Below, piece by piece: positions 59,166-64,000 of a stretch of DNA of 64,000 nucleotides; position 1 is the stretch's first letter, and each line of letters starts with the position of its first letter. The notes under the pieces were generated by a model. It made no database searches and was not told where the DNA came from. It worked only from the letters and a program-made list of their open reading frames with translations. Source of the stretch: Hymenopus coronatus. Its lineage: Eukaryota > Arthropoda > Insecta > Mantodea > Hymenopodidae. The DNA is taken from the NCBI GenBank assembly GCA_030762935.1, contig CM060900.1, positions 113,054,620-113,118,619 of the forward strand, given 5' to 3'. Made by a program: the position numbers and the translations under genes.

Positions 59166-61389
59166 TAACTACCTAAATTTGAACCTGTAAGTAATGAGCA
59201 ATAGAAATGCTGTGTGTAATTAATGATGTTTCTGCTCTATGTGGAACATTTAACATTTTTAATGTACATATGTATATTTTCATTACCATTGTTTGTGCTT
59301 ATTAGGTTTTCATGTATTACCAGGTTTTCATGTATTGTAACAATACATTTATATATTGCTTTATTACTAAAAACTAGATATTTCTTGTGTTATCTCAAAA
59401 TTTTTCAAGCATTGTAGTTGTTTTCAGTTTATATTGCATTTCACAAAGCCGTGAAATTGCCAAATTTCCAACAGCATGTGCACATGCCTGCGCACACACA
59501 TACAATATGCTGCACCAGGTGTGTGGAAAAGATGCTTTATCAAAAAAGTGTGTATGAGTGGTACAAATACTTCTGTGGTGGTTGGGACAGTACAAAAGAT
59601 ATGCACTGATGGAAACTAGACAATTTACCAACTGTTTATTGAAGATAATCGATAAACTGTTTAATTGTGGCAGAGGCCCCAAGAGTTTCTATGGGAGTGC
59701 TTGTGCAATTGTAACCAAAAAGTTATGTAAGCATAAACTGTGCATGTGATCAGCCCCTCACTACTTGTTTCCTAATCAAAAACAGCCCACCTTTTCTGAA
59801 TGTCTGAAGTATGAACCAAAATTGAGCAAAGCATGGAATGGCATGGCTCAGTGTCACCAAAATTCAAAAAAGTTAGGCGTGTGAAGTTGTGAATCAAAAC
59901 AATGCTGATTACCTTTTTAGATCATACATAAACATACCTACCAGAAAGTACAACATCGTAAGTCTTGGAATGCTTCCAGAAGAGGACCACAACTACAATC
60001 CCAGTAAATGAAAATCAATCCTGGTGTCTACTGCACAATAATGTATACCCCAAGCTTCCATAACCATGCAGCAGTTCCTGGCACATGTATCTGTCAATTA
60101 TTTCCTTTTCTATCGACTAAAGAAACACTTAAAAGCACAGTAGTGGTCACCAATGCATGCAAACGGAATGCTGAACTCAAATGCATCCCACAGGCTGCCT
60201 TTGTACAAAGTCTGTGTGACCTCTAAACACATTGTAAGAAGTGCATAAGCATAGGAGGCATCACAAAGGCACAATAAGCTGTATTTCTACATAGATTGAT
60301 AACTTTCCTGCACAAAAATCATGAAATCAATCGTTTGCCATATTTTTTGGTCATTGTACACGAGTATGAAACGTTTTTCTACGAATTCAAGCTTAATTTT
60401 AAGCATTATGCAAAACTTTAGGATTTTTCTTGAAAAGATTCTTAATCATGAGGGTTTAGCCCTGCTGCCACCACCATAGTTTCACCACAAAGCAAACAGA
60501 AATTAAGGATATGAATGTATTTACAAAGTTATCCTTAACCTAGTCCTTATTTTATTGCATCATAAATAGACTTCTGACATCAAATATATATAAAGACCTT
60601 GGAATTAATTACCTAGACACACCCTACTGTCGCCACCACAAATTGAAACCTCTCGTGCATTCTCAACTGAAGGGCATATGTTCAGTAAGCTGAAAAGACT
60701 TTCAGTACGTCGCAAACCACATTTTAAGAACTTGGTGGTAAACTTTTATGTAAAACTCAGGTGTCATCATGCAGCAAAATCTTACAGCAGTGTGCTGCAC
60801 AAGAAAATAGCCAGACAGCATCTCTCTAAATCAATTTTGTTTATGATTCAATAGGTTAGTAGAGTTTAATTATTTTTGCATAAAATTTACTACATTAAGT
60901 AGTAATTGATTCGAATTTTATATTTATATATCTTATCCATCTAACACAAATATACCACTAATGCTTACTAACGTATTGAATATAATTTACTGAAGAGGAA
61001 TACAGGTACCTAATTTTCCATTTATTTTAATTTTATACTGCGCATATACTGTCTCTGTAAATTAGGTATCGCATGTGTTTTTTTATGCTAAAGCGCTTTA
61101 TTTATGTTTGCTTTTATTTACATACGCCTTAGGTAATATGGCCATATCACCACTTTGACCTTCTATAACAACTGCTTAAATTGCTGAAGTATACATTAAA
61201 AATGCACTTCTCGATTAACTTAACACACATTACTATCGCATTTATATTTATAGGCTCTTGGAATAATATTTAAATAAAAATTCTTTCATCAGCTTAGAAT
61301 CGAGCGCCGCATATTTTGCATTTTTAATTCAGCATTTTGACCGCTTTACTACAGACACACTCTTAACAACTCATGTTTATAATTCTTGT
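59166..61389. other. No gene recognised
   Basis: Several 60-70-codon frames (for example 60008-60226) have mixed composition but no motif I can place. No repeat ends found. Confidence 0.4.
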
Positions 61390-62243
61390 TGACGACTTTG
61401 TGTATTAAAGTAAAAATCCGATGTGTTCCATTCATATAAATTTCTCTACATATCTTGACAAATTATCGTTAAAAAGCTTATTCTTCTATCTACTTCATAC
61501 TAATCGATCAGCAGACATAATCTTAATACTTGCTTCCTTGTAAGTAGAAGGAAAAAAAGCTTAACGATAGTCATACCTTTTAAAACTGATTTCATATGTA
61601 TGAAATGGGTTTCTTTACAGGGCTCGGTGATGACCCATTCCCGTAAGAGTAAATATTTTAAAACAGAAACCAATAACAAGGGATTTCTCAACTCCACGAA
61701 AAAGTGTATATGAAGTAAATTGTGGTTCTATCGAGATCTAAATTTTTTGTGCAGTAAGTTGTTGTTTTTTTTTTTTTTTTTTTTTTATCTCTTACGGTTT
61801 ACTATTTATGCAAAATTCAACCAGAATAAAGAGGTCTCAAAGGCTATTCCCAGAAAATTATACATTTTATTTGGCATGTAAATATATTTAATATACGGTA
61901 TTTTAATCAAAATCGTTAAAGCCATTTTTTAGAAAATCTAAATTTTCGAAATTTGTCCATGTAAAGCATAGTTTGGGCTGGGGGCTTTTGCCTCAAAATC
62001 TTTGTGTCGCATCCTTGGAATATACTAAACTTAAATACCAAGTTAGAGTTTTTACCGAATTTTCGTTTTTGAGTCATCGTGTTCATGGACACAAACACCA
62101 ACACAGACCTTTTTTAAAAGTTCTTTTTTTATACAGGGGACCCTAAAATGTATACTTCTGGTAAAATCTAGGTATCCTTTTTGGGTGGAGTACAATACCT
62201 TCTCTATACGCTAAGTCGGTACCTGCATCACGTGTAGAGAAAG
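61390..62243 (+). repeat. Foldback-family copy: loop plus right arm
   Basis: It matches ~3960-4819 of the complete element in the same order: 'gtgttccattca', 'cttattcttctatctact', 'ccaataacaaggga', 'tctcttacggtttac', 'ggctattcccagaaaatt', 'ccttctctatac' and the tip 'gtagagaaag' followed by TA at 62244-62245. The left arm is missing. A T-run at 61765-61787 interrupts it. Confidence 0.65.
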
Positions 62244-62456
62244 TAAAAAAGTAGACAGTATATATGGAATCAGTGAGAAGAAACTGCGAAAAACAGGATT
62301 AAAGTCAAATTATACTTTCGGTGATGCTTACATCCCGTTTTGTAAAGCACTTTATACGCAAGTATGCGATATTCAACTTCAATTATAATAATTAAAATTT
62401 AGTTGAGTCGATTTTGTAACACTACATCACTTATTTTTTATTTCGGAAAACATGTT

Positions 62457-62880
62457 TCAGAAGCCATGTGCTTCCATTGTCAATTCCTTTGGTCGACTGC
62501 CGGCATTGCTTGCTGTGGTGGTTGTCTCTGTCCCTGGTGGTGGTTTGATGAACCTCTGAATGAGTAGATCGCCTGGCAGGATTTCAAAATTGAAAACCCG
62601 GTTCTTGTTTTTCCAAATATATATGTTTTCCCAAACTTTTAATTCTGTCTTCCTTGTGATGTTTTTGAGGATTTTTGGGCTTCCATATATAGTGTGTTTC
62701 TCTTTCCAAAAATGCCAAGCTACTGCAGATTTGTCTTCTTGTTTGAGTTTAATATTTCTGTGGTGTTCTTTTGCCCTGGTTTTTATATTTCTTTTTGTTT
62801 GGTCGATGTAGATTTTTTCATGGTCATTACAGCTGAACTGATATATTCCTGGTTTGTTTTCTTGTGGGATATCATCTTTT
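62457..62880 (-). pseudogene. Penelope-like GIY-YIG endonuclease, open but mutated
   Basis: The minus strand is open for ~140 codons to TGA at 62457-62459. It carries 'GIYQFSCNDHEKIYIDQTKR' (GIY strand, then YID in place of YIG), 'TRAKEHHRNIK' (Arg and His positions of the active site), 'AVAWHFWKEKHT' and 'PKILKNITRKTELKVWENIY'. In Penelope-like elements this domain nicks target DNA to prime reverse transcription. The Gly-to-Asp change in YIG and a His in place of a zinc-finger-type Cys ('CNDH') suggest loss of function. RT sequence does not continue upstream; an oppositely oriented segment begins at ~62930. Confidence 0.85.
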
Positions 62881-62929
62881 AATTTAGAATTTAAAATGTT
62901 TTTTGTAGAGTAATTTGTTTACTAACAAA

Positions 62930-64000
62930 ACCAACCACAAAAAGCATATAAAGTTATTCGAAAAACTACAAGAAAGGAAACGCAAATTAGCCGTGGATAT
63001 CCGGTTTCTAAATTTATGTAGAATTTAAAAGGCCACGCCAAAATTTGTCAGAAAAATAATAAAAAATGATAACAATAGTAAACTAGAAAAAGCAGCCGTC
63101 AAAAAAGTCTTGGAAATGGAGAAGAACAAACATTACAAAAGTAGAAGTGAGGTAGAATTACAGCTATATGAATTACACTTGAAACTAACCAAAAAATTAG
63201 GAAGCATAATTTGGGAAAATTTAGAAAGCAATCTTTTGGCTAAATTAAGTATCAAAATGAGAAACAAAACTTTAACGCAAAAACGTAAACTTGAAAAGCT
63301 GTGCAAAGAACAGGGGAAAAGAAAACCAATTCAAAAATCCACACCACAAATGAACGTCAAAAACCTATGGGACCAAACTTTCACCAAATAAGAACTGTAT
63401 TTCTTAAACAAAGGGATGAAAACTTGCGTCGATTTTTCAGATAAAGTTGACGATTACATTGCGGACGTACAAATAGCCACCCAGCACATAAATGGTATTG
63501 ATAAAAGCATAATAAAAAGTGAATGTTGCCAAATTATCGAAACAATAGAAAGCAAAAAGAAAACTAACCCCCCAAAAAATGTAATAAGAGCATTAAAAAG
63601 CAAACCAGTAATTTATAGCAAAGCTGACAAAGGAAACACAATAGTAATTACGGACAAAACTGAATATGTAGAAAGAATGGAAACACTTTTAGAAAAAGAA
63701 GAATACTCTACAGTACAAAAGAACCCTCTAAACCAATGTATAGTTAAATTTTAAATGCCAGTATTCAAGAATGTAAAGTAATAGACAAAAAAGAAAAATG
63801 CAAAATTAAAGTTGATAATCCAGTTCTGCCCAGAATTTATGGCCTTCCAAAAATACACAAGCCGGGAAATGGAATGAGACCACTTATAAACAATATAAGT
63901 GCACCTACATATAATCTAGCAAAATGGTTAACAAACAGATTCTCTTCCTTCCCTAAATTTGAAACAGCAAGTATAAAAAACTCTCTAGATCTGATCGATA
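62930..64000 (+). pseudogene. Penelope-like element N-terminal and RT region, opposite orientation
   Basis: The plus strand starts with 'KHIKLFEKLQERKRKLAVDI', the conserved N-terminal region. It continues with a Lys-rich segment (63110-63391), 'NLWDQTFTK', 'FLNKGMKTCVDFSDKVDD' and 'ALKSKPVIYSKADKGNTIVI'. Then come the RT block 'PRIYGLPKIHKPGNGMRPLI' and 'APTYNLAKWLTNRF', running off the right edge. Stops at ~63029 and 63389-63391 and a shift after 63752 break it. It abuts the minus-strand GIY-YIG piece back to back. Confidence 0.88.

Overview
This is a stretch of AT-rich animal nuclear DNA, most likely from an arthropod and probably an insect. It has no bacterial-style operons. Coding sequence is split into short exons with GT/AG borders and introns of up to 14 kb. 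The intervening DNA is full of insect-type transposons (mariner, hAT, piggyBac, Ty3/gypsy, Jockey- and I-clade LINEs, Penelope-like elements, tRNA-derived SINEs) and microsatellites. The species cannot be fixed from the sequence alone.

The one clear host gene is on the minus strand. It is the 3' part of a type II phosphatidylinositol phosphate kinase (phosphatidylinositol 5-phosphate 4-kinase, PIP4K). Five consecutive exons are recognised at 38627-38765, 24468-24598, 16701-16869, 2928-3252 and 2454-2641. All splice phases fit, and together they encode the last ~316 residues, from the glycine-rich loop to the stop. The first ~100-130 residues were not found and should lie to the right of 38765, perhaps beyond the window. 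Introns of 14.0, 7.6, 13.4 and 0.29 kb separate the exons, and most of the mobile DNA sits in the three long ones.

From the left: a Penelope RT fragment (1-290); the PIP4K 3' end (2.3-3.3 kb); a 1.4-kb long-inverted-repeat (foldback) element and scattered relatives (3.4-6.3 kb) with a Penelope GIY-YIG relic; a tRNA-derived SINE (6.7-6.9 kb); a decayed Ty3/gypsy retrotransposon with a mariner inserted in its 5' LTR (10.6-16.5 kb); a second mariner in the opposite orientation (19.2-20.5 kb); hAT relics (22.4 and 24.8 kb); a degenerate Jockey LINE (25.5-28.1 kb); a complete hAT element with an open 554-residue transposase and perfect 8-bp target-site duplications (30.5-32.7 kb); and a mariner scrap (34 kb).

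Right of the first recognised PIP4K exon are a piggyBac relic (40.4-42.0 kb), a repeat with a central tRNA-like domain (42.2-42.6 kb), a truncated gypsy copy with its LTR (44.1-45.6 kb), an I-clade LINE with RNase H (45.7-47.2 kb), a tRNA-Gly-like SINE (47.5 kb), another gypsy piece (48.8 kb), a better preserved LINE (50.4-52.9 kb), a short hAT relic with inverted ends (55.2-56.1 kb), a tRNA-Val-like SINE (57.9 kb), a LINE 3' end (58.2-59.2 kb), a foldback copy (61.4-62.2 kb) and a Penelope-like element with an inverted 5' part (62.5-64 kb).

I found no CRISPR, operon, phage or defence locus and no clearly new biological system. The points most worth following up are the intact hAT, the inverted Penelope junction, the foldback family, the repeat with a central tRNA-like domain, and two unassigned candidate exons that share the PIP4K strand and splice phase.
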